Shown: piece after piece, positions 1 through 7,954 of the stretch
Position numbering within the stretch: the stretch's first letter is position 1
Layout: each line of letters begins with the position of its first letter
NCBI RefSeq assembly: GCF_030733425.1
Contig: NZ_JASHIZ010000006.1
Span: 62,001 to 126,000 of the forward strand
Origin: Roseovarius sp. MMSF_3350
GTDB lineage: Bacteria > Pseudomonadota > Alphaproteobacteria > Rhodobacterales > Rhodobacteraceae
Direction: 5' to 3'
Length of the DNA stretch: 64,000 nt
The notes under the pieces: generated by a model
What the model was told of the DNA's origin: nothing
What the model saw: the letters and a program-made list of their open reading frames with translations, nothing else
The model's database searches: none
Made by a program: the position numbers and the translations under genes

Positions 1-198
1 CTCGGTGGTGCGCCCGTACCAGCGGCCATAGGCGGCGCCGATGCCCGTGCTATGCTGCTGGAACCCGATCCTGATCGGCTCCGAGCTTTGCGCCTGCGCA
101 TACCGCGCCCAAAGCGGCAGGCTCGCCGCCCCCGCCGCTGCTCCGGCCAGTGTTTTCAACGCGCCCCGGCGCGACGTGCCCTTGATCAGCTTGGTCAT
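1..198 (-). CDS. ABC transporter substrate-binding protein, N-terminal part (cut by window edge)
   Basis: Only the first 66 codons are present; the gene runs off the left edge. The N-terminus carries a twin-arginine signal (SRRGALK at about residues 9-15) followed by an alanine-rich hydrophobic stretch ending in AQAQ, so the protein is probably exported folded by Tat. The mature start, PIRIGFQQHSTGIGAAYGR, has the opening beta strand typical of periplasmic binding proteins of the branched-chain amino acid/urea type. Its ATG at 196-198 follows a GGGGAGAG ribosome binding site. It lies 87 bp downstream of the membrane protein at 286-1665 on the same strand and may share its transcript. The substrate cannot be told from this fragment. 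Confidence 0.6.
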   Translation of the reverse strand, partial: MTKLIKGTSRRGALKTLAGAAAGAASLPLWARYAQAQSSEPIRIGFQQHSTGIGAAYGRWYGRTTE

Positions 199-285
199 CG
201 CGAACTCTCCCCGTTCCTTGAAATGACTTTGGCACGATCCTGCGAAGCCCGCCCCGGTTTGTCCAGTGTTTTGACCGACGCGGCG

Positions 286-1665
286 TCACCCGCGCGGCGA
301 GGCCAGCAACCACAATCCGAAGAACGTGTAGGCCACCATGAACACCGCCAGCGGCGCCTGCCCCAGCACGGCCCGCCGCCGGTCCGCCCCGTCCCGCATG
401 GCCAGCGCGTGCGCCATCAGGATCGCCACAACATGCCCCACGACCACCGCGCCGGCCTGGCTCAGCCAGATCCGCCGCACGGTATCCTGCGTATTGAAGA
501 ACCCGGTGGTCACGTAAAACCCGTCCATGCCCAGAAAATGGGCGCCATTGGCCAGCGGATCGTCCAGCATCTGCACCACGTACTGCACCTCCACAAGGAA
601 CGTCGGCAGGTAATGCGCCACGTGGTACCCCAGCGCGATCGGCAGGACCGACGGCGCGAAGAGGCACACCGCCTGCCGCAGGCTCCGCCCCGTCCCGGCG
701 ATCCGCTCCCCCAGCCACAGGCAAGCCGCGAACACTGCCAACAACCCGAGATTCGCCACCACCAACCCGATCAGGTTCGGCACCACCACCGCCGACCGGC
801 CCGGAAACTCCAGCGGGTTGACCCCGATCACCCCCAGCCACCAGAAGGTCTCGTTCAGCCCGTCAAAGCTGCCCGTACCCAGCAGAAACACCATCAGCAC
901 GGCCATCCCCAGCGGCGGCGCCCGCCGTACCACGCCCTGCCAACCCCAAAGGCCAATTGCCAGCCGGCCACGCGCATGCGCAAGCAGCCCCATCCGCCCA
1001 TAGGCCCGCATCATCACCGTCACCATCTCGCCCCGCAGCAGGAACGCAGGCCCGAACAGCAGCACCCCGAACAGCACTGCATACCAGTAAAACCCCACGG
1101 CACTCGCCAACCGCGCCGGATCCGCCGGCGCCGGGTCGCACAGCAGGAACGCCGCAAAAGCCAGGAACAGCACAACAGCCGGCCAATACCCCCAGCCGCG
1201 CGGATATCGCATCAACGCCCGCATCCCCGTCCAACGAACCAACACCGCCACCACCCCGGTCCACGGATTCGTCCAGCGCCAGTGATTGCCGACAAGCCCT
1301 TGCAGGCTCACCAACGCCACCCACCACACCGTCCAGATCAGCAGGGGCACCGGGTTCTCCATCGGCGTGCGCGGCCCGGCAAAGCCCTGCCAAACACCGA
1401 ACGCCAGAACCCCCGTCGCCAACAGGCTGGTCCCATGCCGCACCGCCCAGCGCGGCCGCCGCACCAGACCCACCGGCGCAAAAACCGCCTCTCCCGCCCG
1501 CGAAGGCAGCACCGCCAGCAACAGCACCGTCAGGACGACACTCGCCACCCCTGCCGCGATATAGACATCCGTCGGCAGCAACAGAACGAAGCTCTGCTCC
1601 GACGCGTGCGCCCACGCCATCCCGCCCCAGAACAGGACAAGACAGAAAGGAACGAGCCGTCTCAC
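286..1665 (-). CDS. polytopic membrane protein with N-terminal signal peptide (FedB-like, function unknown)
   Basis: This is a 459-residue protein with a cleavable signal peptide (about residues 1-20, ending AWAHA) and roughly ten hydrophobic segments. Conserved-looking histidines sit in membrane segments near the C-terminus (GYHVAHYLP and VVGHVVAILMAH). From memory it resembles bacterial membrane proteins labelled fenitrothion hydrolase component FedB, but that name rests on a single-strain study and does not establish the role here. The start is a GTG at 1663-1665, chosen because the signal peptide begins there and the purine-rich AGAAGAAGAG of the repeat at 1670-1740 lies just upstream. 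The gene sits between an amidinotransferase-family gene and a binding-protein gene on the same strand, so a role linked to uptake is possible but unproven. Confidence 0.6.
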   Translation of the reverse strand: MRRLVPFCLVLFWGGMAWAHASEQSFVLLLPTDVYIAAGVASVVLTVLLLAVLPSRAGEAVFAPVGLVRRPRWAVRHGTSLLATGVLAFGVWQGFAGPRTPMENPVPLLIWTVWWVALVSLQGLVGNHWRWTNPWTGVVAVLVRWTGMRALMRYPRGWGYWPAVVLFLAFAAFLLCDPAPADPARLASAVGFYWYAVLFGVLLFGPAFLLRGEMVTVMMRAYGRMGLLAHARGRLAIGLWGWQGVVRRAPPLGMAVLMVFLLGTGSFDGLNETFWWLGVIGVNPLEFPGRSAVVVPNLIGLVVANLGLLAVFAACLWLGERIAGTGRSLRQAVCLFAPSVLPIALGYHVAHYLPTFLVEVQYVVQMLDDPLANGAHFLGMDGFYVTTGFFNTQDTVRRIWLSQAGAVVVGHVVAILMAHALAMRDGADRRRAVLGQAPLAVFMVAYTFFGLWLLASPRG

Positions 1666-1669
1666 GATC

Positions 1670-1740
1670 TCTTCTTCTGGCCCAAAATATCCCGGGGAGG
1701 AGGTCGAAACCCTGTTTCGACCGGAGGGGCTGGCCCCTCC
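1670..1740 (-). repeat. composite gene-boundary repeat, copy 1
   Basis: Read on the minus strand it contains two adjacent hairpins: 1723-1740 (GGAGGGG/CCCCTCC) and 1702-1722 (GGTCGAAAC/GTTTCGACC, 3-nt loop). They are followed by the core CCCCGGGATATTTTGGGCC and a purine tract, AGAAGAAGAG, that abuts the GTG start of the membrane protein. It begins 37 bp after the stop of the amidinotransferase-family gene. Related copies are at 13022-13064, 35903-35974 and 63954-64000. Confidence 0.7.
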
Positions 1741-1777
1741 ACACGACCATAGAGCGTGGCGCAGCCACTCATTTCGG

Positions 1778-2710
1778 TCATCCCGGGTCGCGGATCAGGC
1801 TCTGGCACATGCAGTGCACGCCGCCACCCCCTTGGGTGATCATGCTCAAATCCGGATCGTAAATGGTGAACCCCAACGCCTTCAGCTTTTCTTTCAGCGT
1901 CTTCGACCCTTCCGGCAACAGCACCCGGTCCTGCCCCAGCGCCACCACGTTGCACCCCAGCGCGATCGTCTCCTGGAACGGCACCTCGACGATCTCGATC
2001 TTCTTCGCCCGCAGCCAGTCGACGATCTCGGGATCGGTGCAATCGGTGCAAACGGCTGCCAGCTTCGGCGCCAGCATCACCACCATCAGGTCGATATGCA
2101 CATAGAACGGGTCGATATCGGCCAGCTTCACTTCCCAGCCCTCGGCCTCCATCCACGACGCCACCTGTTTCGCACCCTGCTCCATGGTCCGGCCTTCCTC
2201 GCCTTCCCAGCCGATCAGCACGCAGCCCGGCTCGATCACGTTGAAGTCGCCGCCCTCGAAGGTGCCCGCCGTGACGAAATCATAAATCGGGATGCCAAGC
2301 CCCTGGTAGGTCTCGATCGCCCGGAAATTCTCACCCCGGCGCCAGTACTGCGACATATGCGTGATGATCGCGCCATAGGGCGTCATCACCGAACTGTCCC
2401 GCGCATAGACCTGATAGGGAAGTTCCGGGTCCGGCCCATGGGTGTGCACCGCGACGCCCGCACTTTCATAGGCGCTCACCATCTCCGCATGTTGCTTTCG
2501 GGCGATGTCAGGGTCGAATTCCACCCCCCGCCGCAACGTCTTCTTGCTGACCGAGGATGTCTTCAGCCAGCGGTAATTTTCGATCGGCCCCAGCAGGACC
2601 GACCGCAACGTGCCATAATCACTATCCGCACCCCATTCGTTCAGCCTGGGCGTGCCCCCGCCCTCGCGCCGCGCACGCAGGGTGAAATTGTCAGCCGGTT
2701 GATCTTTCAT
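1778..2710 (-). CDS. amidinotransferase/arginine deiminase-family (guanidino-modifying) enzyme
   Basis: This 310-residue protein belongs to the guanidino-group-modifying superfamily (arginine deiminase, DDAH and amidinotransferase). The expected catalytic elements are visible: YARDS at about 102-106, the EGGDF acidic motif at 152-156, the HID pair at 205-207, and the nucleophilic cysteine in GGGGVHC at residue 300. Enzymes of this fold hydrolyse or transfer an amidino group from arginine-like substrates. The exact substrate (arginine, dimethylarginine, or another guanidino compound) cannot be read from the sequence. The ATG at 2708-2710 is preferred over an in-frame start 45 bp upstream because AAAGGAG lies 7 bp before it. 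The next gene on this strand starts 112 bp downstream, across the composite repeat. Confidence 0.8.
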   Translation of the reverse strand: MKDQPADNFTLRARREGGGTPRLNEWGADSDYGTLRSVLLGPIENYRWLKTSSVSKKTLRRGVEFDPDIARKQHAEMVSAYESAGVAVHTHGPDPELPYQVYARDSSVMTPYGAIITHMSQYWRRGENFRAIETYQGLGIPIYDFVTAGTFEGGDFNVIEPGCVLIGWEGEEGRTMEQGAKQVASWMEAEGWEVKLADIDPFYVHIDLMVVMLAPKLAAVCTDCTDPEIVDWLRAKKIEIVEVPFQETIALGCNVVALGQDRVLLPEGSKTLKEKLKALGFTIYDPDLSMITQGGGGVHCMCQSLIRDPG

Positions 2711-2828
2711 GACAGGTCTCCTTTGCGCAAAAGGCTGAGCCGATGCCGCGCCCAAGTCAAGCGCGACCGCACCCGACCGTCCGCGCCACCCGCGTCATGC
2801 GCAAATTAGAGCCGTCCAAGCAAGTGGC

Positions 2829-3107
2829 TTACGGCTCGAATCGCTCCGCCAGGTCCTCCGTGTCCCCGATCGACAGCAGTTTCATCTCCCGGATCAACTT
2901 CAGCGTCGGCTTCAGGCAGAAGAATACCGATCCGAAGATAAACAGCCAGATCGCCGCGGTCTCCGTGTCCGACCAAAGGAACAGGATCGACCCCACCAGG
3001 AACGAGAACGCCGCGACGAAATCCGCGAGCGTGTGCAGCAGTTCGAAAATTGCATAAAGCCGCCGCGTCTTTGGGCTGATGTGGCGCTTGTCCTTGAACA
3101 TCTGCAT
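2829..3107 (-). CDS. YrhK-like small membrane protein
   Basis: This 92-residue protein has two hydrophobic segments (about residues 30-48 and 52-68) in the pattern of the YrhK domain: a basic N-terminus, then a segment containing FLVGSILFLW, then a second containing FIFGSVFF followed by KPT. The function of this domain is unknown. A GGAGAG ribosome binding site lies 7 bp before the ATG. The BLUF gene ends 72 bp upstream on the same strand, so both could be on one transcript. A 9-bp inverted repeat (3124-3168) fills most of the gap. Confidence 0.7.
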   Translation of the reverse strand: MQMFKDKRHISPKTRRLYAIFELLHTLADFVAAFSFLVGSILFLWSDTETAAIWLFIFGSVFFCLKPTLKLIREMKLLSIGDTEDLAERFEP

Positions 3108-3123
3108 GGCGTTCTCTCCGGGC

Positions 3124-3168
3124 TGTCAAAAGTCGGGCTCTAAAAAGACCACACAGTCCCTTTTGACA
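3124..3168. repeat. inverted repeat TGTCAAAAG / CTTTTGACA
   Basis: Two perfect 9-bp inverted arms at 3124-3132 and 3160-3168 are separated by 27 bp. They lie between the BLUF stop (3180) and the yrhK-like start (3107); the arm nearer the start ends about 10 bp before its ribosome binding site. It could be an operator or an mRNA stem controlling the YrhK-like gene. There is no independent evidence for either. Confidence 0.35.
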
Positions 3169-3179
3169 AGTAAAAGCCC

Positions 3180-3596
3180 CTAGCGCTGCGGAAAAGGCAC
3201 CGCACCATCCGCCGCCAGCCGAAGGAAAAAACCCAGCACTTCGTCCGCGGTCGCCTGCTCGACGGCACCCGCGCGCACCGCTTCCCGGCTCCAGACCCAG
3301 GATCGAGCCGGATCGTCCCGCATCGCCCAGCCGGGAAACAGCCGGGTCCGGATCGTCCACTCCACCAGCTTACGCGGCTCCACGTGCCGGTCATCCTGCC
3401 TGATCCGGGCGTAACACTCCCGAACCGCCTGTTCGGATCCTTCCAGCAGTTGAAGGTACAGATCCGCCCGACAGATCAACGCCCCGGTGATCCCGTCCCG
3501 CTCATTGCACCGCCGCGCATCCAGCAGGATGCCGGCGAGCATCGCGTCGTCATATCCGAATGGGCGGGAAGCATAGATCAACTGAATGAGCGCCAT
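3180..3596 (-). CDS. BLUF-domain blue-light sensor protein (standalone)
   Basis: At 138 residues this is essentially one BLUF domain (sensor of blue light using FAD) with a short C-terminal tail. The flavin-site residues appear present: Tyr8 in LIYAS, Asn31 in RRCNERDGITG, Gln49 in LYLQLLEG, and a Trp at about 90 in GWAMR. The family senses blue light through a hydrogen-bond switch around FAD and acts by protein-protein contact. No effector domain is fused, so the partner is unknown. The ATG at 3594-3596 is preferred to an upstream in-frame ATG at 3615-3617, because AAAGGAG lies directly between them with good spacing to the downstream ATG. Confidence 0.88.
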   Translation of the reverse strand: MALIQLIYASRPFGYDDAMLAGILLDARRCNERDGITGALICRADLYLQLLEGSEQAVRECYARIRQDDRHVEPRKLVEWTIRTRLFPGWAMRDDPARSWVWSREAVRAGAVEQATADEVLGFFLRLAADGAVPFPQR

Positions 3597-3677
3597 GGCA
3601 GGGCTCCTTTCACCCACACTCTATGTGCCGACGCTCACTCTGTCATTAGCTCGTCTTAGGGCTCTGCCCAAAGACGC

Positions 3678-4751
3678 CTAGCGGCTCAGGCCGCCATGCA
3701 GCGTCGGAACATCCAGTGCCGCGAAGCCATAATGCCGCAGCCACCGCAGATCACTATCAAAAAACGCCCGCAGGTCCGGGATGCCGTATTTCAGCATCGC
3801 GATCCGGTCGATTCCCATGCCGAAGGCAAAGCCCTGCCATTCGTTCGGGTCGATACTCCCGGCCTCCAGCACCTTCGGATGCACCATGCCGGACCCGAGG
3901 ATTTCCAGCCAATCGTCGCCTTCCCCGATCTTCAGCGTGCCGCCCTCCCAAGAACACCGGATATCGACTTCCGCAGACGGCTCGGTGAACGGGAAATGCG
4001 ACGCGCGGAACCGCAGCTCGACCTCGTCCACCTCGAAGAACGCCTTCACGAACTCTTCCAGAACCCATTTCAGGTTCGCCATCGAAATATCCTTGTCGAT
4101 GGCCAGACCTTCGACCTGGTGGAACATCGGAGTGTGCGTCTGGTCATAGTCGGCGCGGTAAACACGCCCCGGCGCGATCACCCGGATCGGCGCGCCCTGC
4201 GCCTGCATCGCGCGGATCTGCACCGGGCTGGTATGCGTACGCAGCACATGCGGCGGACGGTCGTCGCCTTCCGCGCGGTGGGTATAGAACGTGTCCATCT
4301 CGGCCCGCGCCGGGTGGTGGCTGGGAATGTTGAGCGCGTCGAAATTGTACCAGTCGCTCTCGATCTGCGGCCCCTCGGCCACGGCAAAGCCCATGTCGGC
4401 GAAGATCGCCGTGACCTCCTCGGTCACCTGGCTGATCGGGTGAATGGTGCCCTCGCGCCGAGGCCGCCCCGGCAGGGTCACGTCCAGCCATTCGCCGCGC
4501 AGCCGTTCGTCCAGCGCGGCATCCGCCAGCGCCACCTTCTTGGCCGCCAGCGCGCTGTTGATCTCTTCCTTCAGCGCGTTCAGCTTCGGCCCCATCTCCT
4601 GCCGCTCTTCCGGCGTCATCTTGCCCAGCTCGCGCATCTTCAGCGCGACCTCGCCCTTCTTGCCCACGGCCTGCACACGCAGGTCCTCCAGCGCGGCCTC
4701 GTCACCGGCCTCGGCAATGGCTTTCAGGTACTTGTCTCTCAGGTCATCCAT
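3678..4751 (-). CDS. pheS: phenylalanyl-tRNA synthetase alpha subunit
   Basis: This 357-residue protein is a full-length PheS: an N-terminal coiled-coil domain (about 1-85) and a class II synthetase core with TSPVQIR (motif 2 region), MFHQVEG, and the C-terminal [18 protein letters not shown] (motif 3). It charges tRNA-Phe as an alpha2-beta2 complex with PheT. It starts 49 bp after the desaturase stop on the same strand. The Shine-Dalgarno match before the ATG is weak. No pheT lies within the 3.6 kb downstream inside the window, so the two subunits are not directly adjacent here. Confidence 0.95.
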   Translation of the reverse strand: MDDLRDKYLKAIAEAGDEAALEDLRVQAVGKKGEVALKMRELGKMTPEERQEMGPKLNALKEEINSALAAKKVALADAALDERLRGEWLDVTLPGRPRREGTIHPISQVTEEVTAIFADMGFAVAEGPQIESDWYNFDALNIPSHHPARAEMDTFYTHRAEGDDRPPHVLRTHTSPVQIRAMQAQGAPIRVIAPGRVYRADYDQTHTPMFHQVEGLAIDKDISMANLKWVLEEFVKAFFEVDEVELRFRASHFPFTEPSAEVDIRCSWEGGTLKIGEGDDWLEILGSGMVHPKVLEAGSIDPNEWQGFAFGMGIDRIAMLKYGIPDLRAFFDSDLRWLRHYGFAALDVPTLHGGLSR

Positions 4752-4800
4752 GGCGTGTCACTCGTTTCCGGTTCGCAGGCCGGTTACCCCGACTGGCGCA

Positions 4801-5688
4801 TCAGCGCAAGGTCGCCGCATAGTCCCGTGTGAACTGCACGTATCCGTCCGAGGTTACACCGTGATGACCCTGCATCATCCCGTGCAGTTCCGGCAGTCGG
4901 TGAAACGGCACCTGCGGCAGGGCGTGATGTTCGGTGTGGTAGGGCATGTTCCACGCCAGAAACCGCACGATCAGGTTGGTCCGGGTCGTGCGCGTGTTCT
5001 GGAACATATCCGCCACGAAGGCACAGCGCCCGTGTTCCGCCAGCAGGTAGAGCCGCAGGAACGGCTGCCCCAGAAGCGCCGGCAGGAGCCACACCCAGAA
5101 CAGCAAGGGCGTCACCACGAGGCTCGCCAGCACCACGGCGTAGAGCGCCAGCATCACCCGTGCCTCCCTCACCAGGCGCGGCCGCGCGCGCTCGGGCACG
5201 TAATCGCCCGGATCGGCCCCCGCCGCGTTGCGCAGGGTCTGGCCGATCATGGCCGTCCAGAACGGCAGGCCGGTGACATGCCACAGATAGGCGCGCCAAC
5301 CCTCGGGTTTCGCCCCGGCCAAGAGTTCCGGGTCTTTGCCCGGGATGTTGGTATGCCGGTGATGCGCAAGGTGAAAGTACCGGAACCACTCGAACGGCTG
5401 CACGATCAAAAGGCCGCATAGCCGCCCCACCCATTCATTCAGCCATAGCGTTCGAAACGGCGTCTTGTGCGTGGCCTCATGTTCCAGCGTGAACAGAAAG
5501 CAAAGAGCAATCCCCTGTGGGATCAGCAGCGCCCACCAAAGCGGCCAGCCCAGCGCGATCCAGGCACCGAACAGCCCGATCAGACCGAAATGCCCCGCCA
5601 ATCGGACCAGGCCGGGCGCATTCTCGGCCTTTGTCAGCCCGGCCAATTTGTCTCGCGGCATGGCGGCGGTGAACTCCCGGTGATCCAT
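4801..5688 (-). CDS. membrane fatty acid desaturase
   Basis: This 295-residue integral membrane di-iron desaturase has the three histidine boxes of the family: HEATH at 70-74, HLAHHRH at about 106-112 and HTEHH near residue 260, placed among four to six hydrophobic segments. It would introduce a double bond into a membrane-lipid acyl chain, or hydroxylate a related lipid or carotenoid; the exact substrate is not evident. The start is the ATG at 5686-5688 (MDHREF), because the upstream in-frame extension is arginine-rich and lacks a ribosome binding site. It is divergent from the membrane protein gene at 5828. Confidence 0.82.
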   Translation of the reverse strand: MDHREFTAAMPRDKLAGLTKAENAPGLVRLAGHFGLIGLFGAWIALGWPLWWALLIPQGIALCFLFTLEHEATHKTPFRTLWLNEWVGRLCGLLIVQPFEWFRYFHLAHHRHTNIPGKDPELLAGAKPEGWRAYLWHVTGLPFWTAMIGQTLRNAAGADPGDYVPERARPRLVREARVMLALYAVVLASLVVTPLLFWVWLLPALLGQPFLRLYLLAEHGRCAFVADMFQNTRTTRTNLIVRFLAWNMPYHTEHHALPQVPFHRLPELHGMMQGHHGVTSDGYVQFTRDYAATLR

Positions 5689-5827
5689 GCCAAAAAGCCT
5701 AGGCAGCCCGTCGCGCTCCGGCAAGGGGCGACCGCCGGCCGCCGCTCGCGCATTGCTTGCTTGACACCCCAACCGGCGGGCCATAGCGCAGCCGGGCAGG
5801 CTTTGAATTCAACAACAGCAGTTCCCC

Positions 5828-6508
5828 ATGCGCAATCTATCCCCCGCGGACCAGTTCCTTTTCGGGCTCATGAACGCCAGCCTCATCTTCACGTTGGTCT
5901 ACTGGATCTTGGGCTTCGACACTCAGTTCGCCACTGGCTTCGCCATCGAGGACGGCCCCGTCGAATACGGCACCGCCGTCATGCTCTTCGTGTCGGCGCT
6001 GGTGCTGGCGTGGCACTCTGCGCGCCAGTTCCGCAAAGGCCAGACACTTGCCGGGATCTGCCTGTCGATCTACGCGCTGATTTTCGTCTTCGGCACGGGC
6101 GAAGAGATTTCCTGGGGGCAGCGCATCCTTGGGCTAGAGACGCCCGAGGCGCTCCGGGAGATCAACTTTCAGGATGAGATCACGCTGCACAACATAGTCG
6201 TGGGCGGCAAGCAGCTGACCAAGACGTTGTTCGGCAGCGGGCTGACTGTCGCGATCCTGCTCTACCTTCTGGCGTTGCCGGCGCTCTACGGCAAGTCCCG
6301 CCTTGTCACGCGCATCGCGGACCGCCTGGCATGGCCGGTGCCGTCATGGCGTCACGGCATCATGGGCGTTATTGCCAGCGTGGTAATGCTGGTCGTCGAG
6401 ATCCCCCGCCAGTGGGAGGTGTACGAATTCGTCTTCAGCCTGCTGACCACGTCGATCTTCCTTGCGCCGGCCAACACCGCCACGTTCGGACGGCCAGACG
6501 CGGCCTGA
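5828..6508 (+). CDS. integral membrane protein with GEEISWGQR motif, unknown function
   Basis: This 226-residue protein has about six transmembrane segments. Between the third and fourth is a conserved-looking polar stretch, GEEISWGQRILGLETPEAL, followed by INFQDEITLHN. I have seen the EEISWGQR motif in unannotated membrane proteins of varied bacteria, but I know of no assigned activity. The acidic pair and the histidine suggest a metal or lipid-headgroup site (inference). The gene is alone on the plus strand; the convergent 39-codon gene at 6549-6668 follows. Confidence 0.65.
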   Translation: MRNLSPADQFLFGLMNASLIFTLVYWILGFDTQFATGFAIEDGPVEYGTAVMLFVSALVLAWHSARQFRKGQTLAGICLSIYALIFVFGTGEEISWGQRILGLETPEALREINFQDEITLHNIVVGGKQLTKTLFGSGLTVAILLYLLALPALYGKSRLVTRIADRLAWPVPSWRHGIMGVIASVVMLVVEIPRQWEVYEFVFSLLTTSIFLAPANTATFGRPDAA

Positions 6509-6548
6509 GCCGCATCCACGCGCCCGCCCAGTGCCGGGCCAGGGGAAA

Positions 6549-6668
6549 TCAGGCTGCTGACGTGCTGCGCAACTTGCGCACTTCGTGGTCATGCGCCGCC
6601 AGCAGCCGCTTGGCCTTTTCGCTCAGTTCGGATTGCCCGTCGCGGGTTTGCACGATCACGCGTACCAT
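6549..6668 (-). CDS. 39-residue conserved-looking small protein
   Basis: A 40-codon reading frame begins at an ATG (6666-6668) preceded by a strong CCAGGAGG ribosome binding site 7 bp upstream, and ends at TGA (6549-6551). The product starts MVRVIVQTRDGQSELSEKAK and continues as a charged helix containing RLLAAHDHEVRKLR. It has no signal peptide or membrane segment; a short strand followed by a helix is the likely fold. It lies between the rplT terminator and the convergent membrane protein gene. Function is unknown. The strong ribosome binding site and third-position GC bias support it being real. Confidence 0.5.
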   Translation of the reverse strand: MVRVIVQTRDGQSELSEKAKRLLAAHDHEVRKLRSTSAA

Positions 6669-6783
6669 GTCTCTGCCTCCTGGTTTTCCGCCCTTTTCGG
6701 ACCATTGTGTCAAAAGGCATCGCACAACTTTGCGGAGAAAGTATGTCTGTTTTTAGAAAATTGTTAACGATCCCGGCAGAATG

Positions 6784-6812
6784 AAAAACGCCGCCGGGAT
6801 GACCCGACGGCG
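6784..6812 (-). terminator. Rho-independent terminator of rpmI-rplT
   Basis: On the minus strand a 10-bp stem (CGCCGTCGGG / CCCGGCGGCG, one G-U pair) with a TCAT loop is followed directly by TTTTT. It starts 30 bp after the rplT stop codon. Confidence 0.88.
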
Positions 6813-6841
6813 CTGATCTTCTTGTCCCTCGAACGGCAGGC

Positions 6842-7207
6842 TTACGCGGTCAGCGCGCCTTTTGCCTGTTCCACGATGGCGCCGAATGCGGCGGGTTCGT
6901 GCACGGCCAGATCGGCCAGGACCTTGCGGTCCACTTCGACACCGGCCAGCGACAGGCCGTTGATGAACCGCGAATAGGTCAGCGATTCGTCATGCGCGCG
7001 CACGGCGGCATTGATCCGCTGGATCCACAACGCACGGAAGTTCCGTTTGCGGTTCTTGCGGTCGCGCGTGGCGTACTGGTTCGCCTTGTCCACGGCCTGT
7101 GCCGCCACCTTGAAGGTGTTCTTGCGGCGGCCATAGTACCCTTTGGCGGCGGTGGTGATTTTCTTGTGACGTGCGTGGGTAACGGTCCCACCTTTGACTC
7201 TTGCCAT
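6842..7207 (-). CDS. rplT: 50S ribosomal protein L20
   Basis: This 121-residue protein has the expected L20 length and sequence: MARVKGG at the start, the basic helix with [10 protein letters not shown], and the globular part with [12 protein letters not shown]20 binds 23S rRNA early in large-subunit assembly and in some bacteria represses its own operon. The ATG follows a strong AGGAGG, 14 bp after the rpmI stop, so the two genes form an operon. infC is not immediately upstream. Confidence 0.97.
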   Translation of the reverse strand: MARVKGGTVTHARHKKITTAAKGYYGRRKNTFKVAAQAVDKANQYATRDRKNRKRNFRALWIQRINAAVRAHDESLTYSRFINGLSLAGVEVDRKVLADLAVHEPAAFGAIVEQAKGALTA

Positions 7208-7220
7208 GGTCTGGACCTCC

Positions 7221-7421
7221 TCAGCGTGCGTAGGGCATCATCGGCTTGATGATACCTTCATCAGCCTTGCAAAGCGTCGTGGTGCCACGCGCGTTGCGGA
7301 TGAACTTGTTGGTCCGTTTGATCATGCCGTGGCGCTTGCCGGCCTGGCCAGCCACCACGCGGCCCTTGGCCGTCACCTTGAACCGCTTCTTGCAGCTCGA
7401 TTTCGTCTTCATCTTGGGCAT
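7221..7421 (-). CDS. rpmI: 50S ribosomal protein L35
   Basis: This 66-residue protein matches L35: [17 protein letters not shown] at the start, then GKRHGMI and an arginine/lysine-rich C-terminus. It is a small 23S rRNA-binding protein of the large subunit. The ATG at 7419-7421 is fixed by AGAGGAG just upstream; longer in-frame extensions are non-coding. It is the first gene of the rpmI-rplT operon. The 259 bp between it and the small membrane protein gene holds no recognisable gene and presumably carries the operon promoter and leader. Confidence 0.96.
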   Translation of the reverse strand: MPKMKTKSSCKKRFKVTAKGRVVAGQAGKRHGMIKRTNKFIRNARGTTTLCKADEGIIKPMMPYAR

Positions 7422-7680
7422 TTCCGGCTCCTCTTGATGGTCGGTCTTATGCGCGACTCGGCATGCCACTTCGGCCGGCCGCGCGAATGAGAGCGCCGTA
7501 TAGGACGACAACGTGCGTAAAGCAAGGGGGTTGGTGGCGGCGCAAGTCTTTAAGTTCCGCCGCGCGGCCTCGCCGAAAGGAGGGCCTTGGACGGGCTGGC
7601 GATTTGGAACGTTGGCGCGTCGATTCACGTGGCTTCGGATCGCCTTCCTGCCGCACTCGCCGTCGTGCGGTCTCGGGCCC

Positions 7681-7905
7681 TCAGGTCAGGTATCTTGCCA
7701 CCACCTGAACGAAGACATCGGGTATCTCGTTGAATTCATAGCCGCCCGGATTGTTGCTGACCGCCCAGAAGATCATTACCGCCGACGCGATGATCGTGAC
7801 CGCCGCCACCCGCGGCGCGTGCCCGTCTGACAGCGCCGACAGGATTGAAGGGATCGAAAAGACTCCCAGAACCAGGCCGATGACGAAAATTAGATCGGGA
7901 TCCAT
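7681..7905 (-). CDS. small membrane protein, unknown function
   Basis: This 74-residue protein has two hydrophobic segments (about residues 4-24 and 33-50) and a C-terminal amphipathic tail containing [14 protein letters not shown]. It starts with ATG 9 bp after GGAGGG. It sits 46 bp downstream of pyk on the same strand and so may be cotranscribed with it. I do not recognise a domain; the pattern resembles short conserved proteins in Roseobacter genomes. Confidence 0.6.
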   Translation of the reverse strand: MDPDLIFVIGLVLGVFSIPSILSALSDGHAPRVAAVTIIASAVMIFWAVSNNPGGYEFNEIPDVFVQVVARYLT

Positions 7906-7920
7906 TCAAAAGACCCTCCA

Positions 7921-7954
7921 TGAACTGCTCTGACGCGCAGTATAGCGCAGTTCA
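7921..7954 (-). other. inverted repeat over the pyk stop codon
   Basis: An 8-bp inverted repeat (TGAACTGC / GCAGTTCA) brackets 18 bp and includes the pyk stop codon. It could form a stem at the junction of pyk and the small membrane gene. It has no T-tract, so it is not a canonical terminator. Confidence 0.3.
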
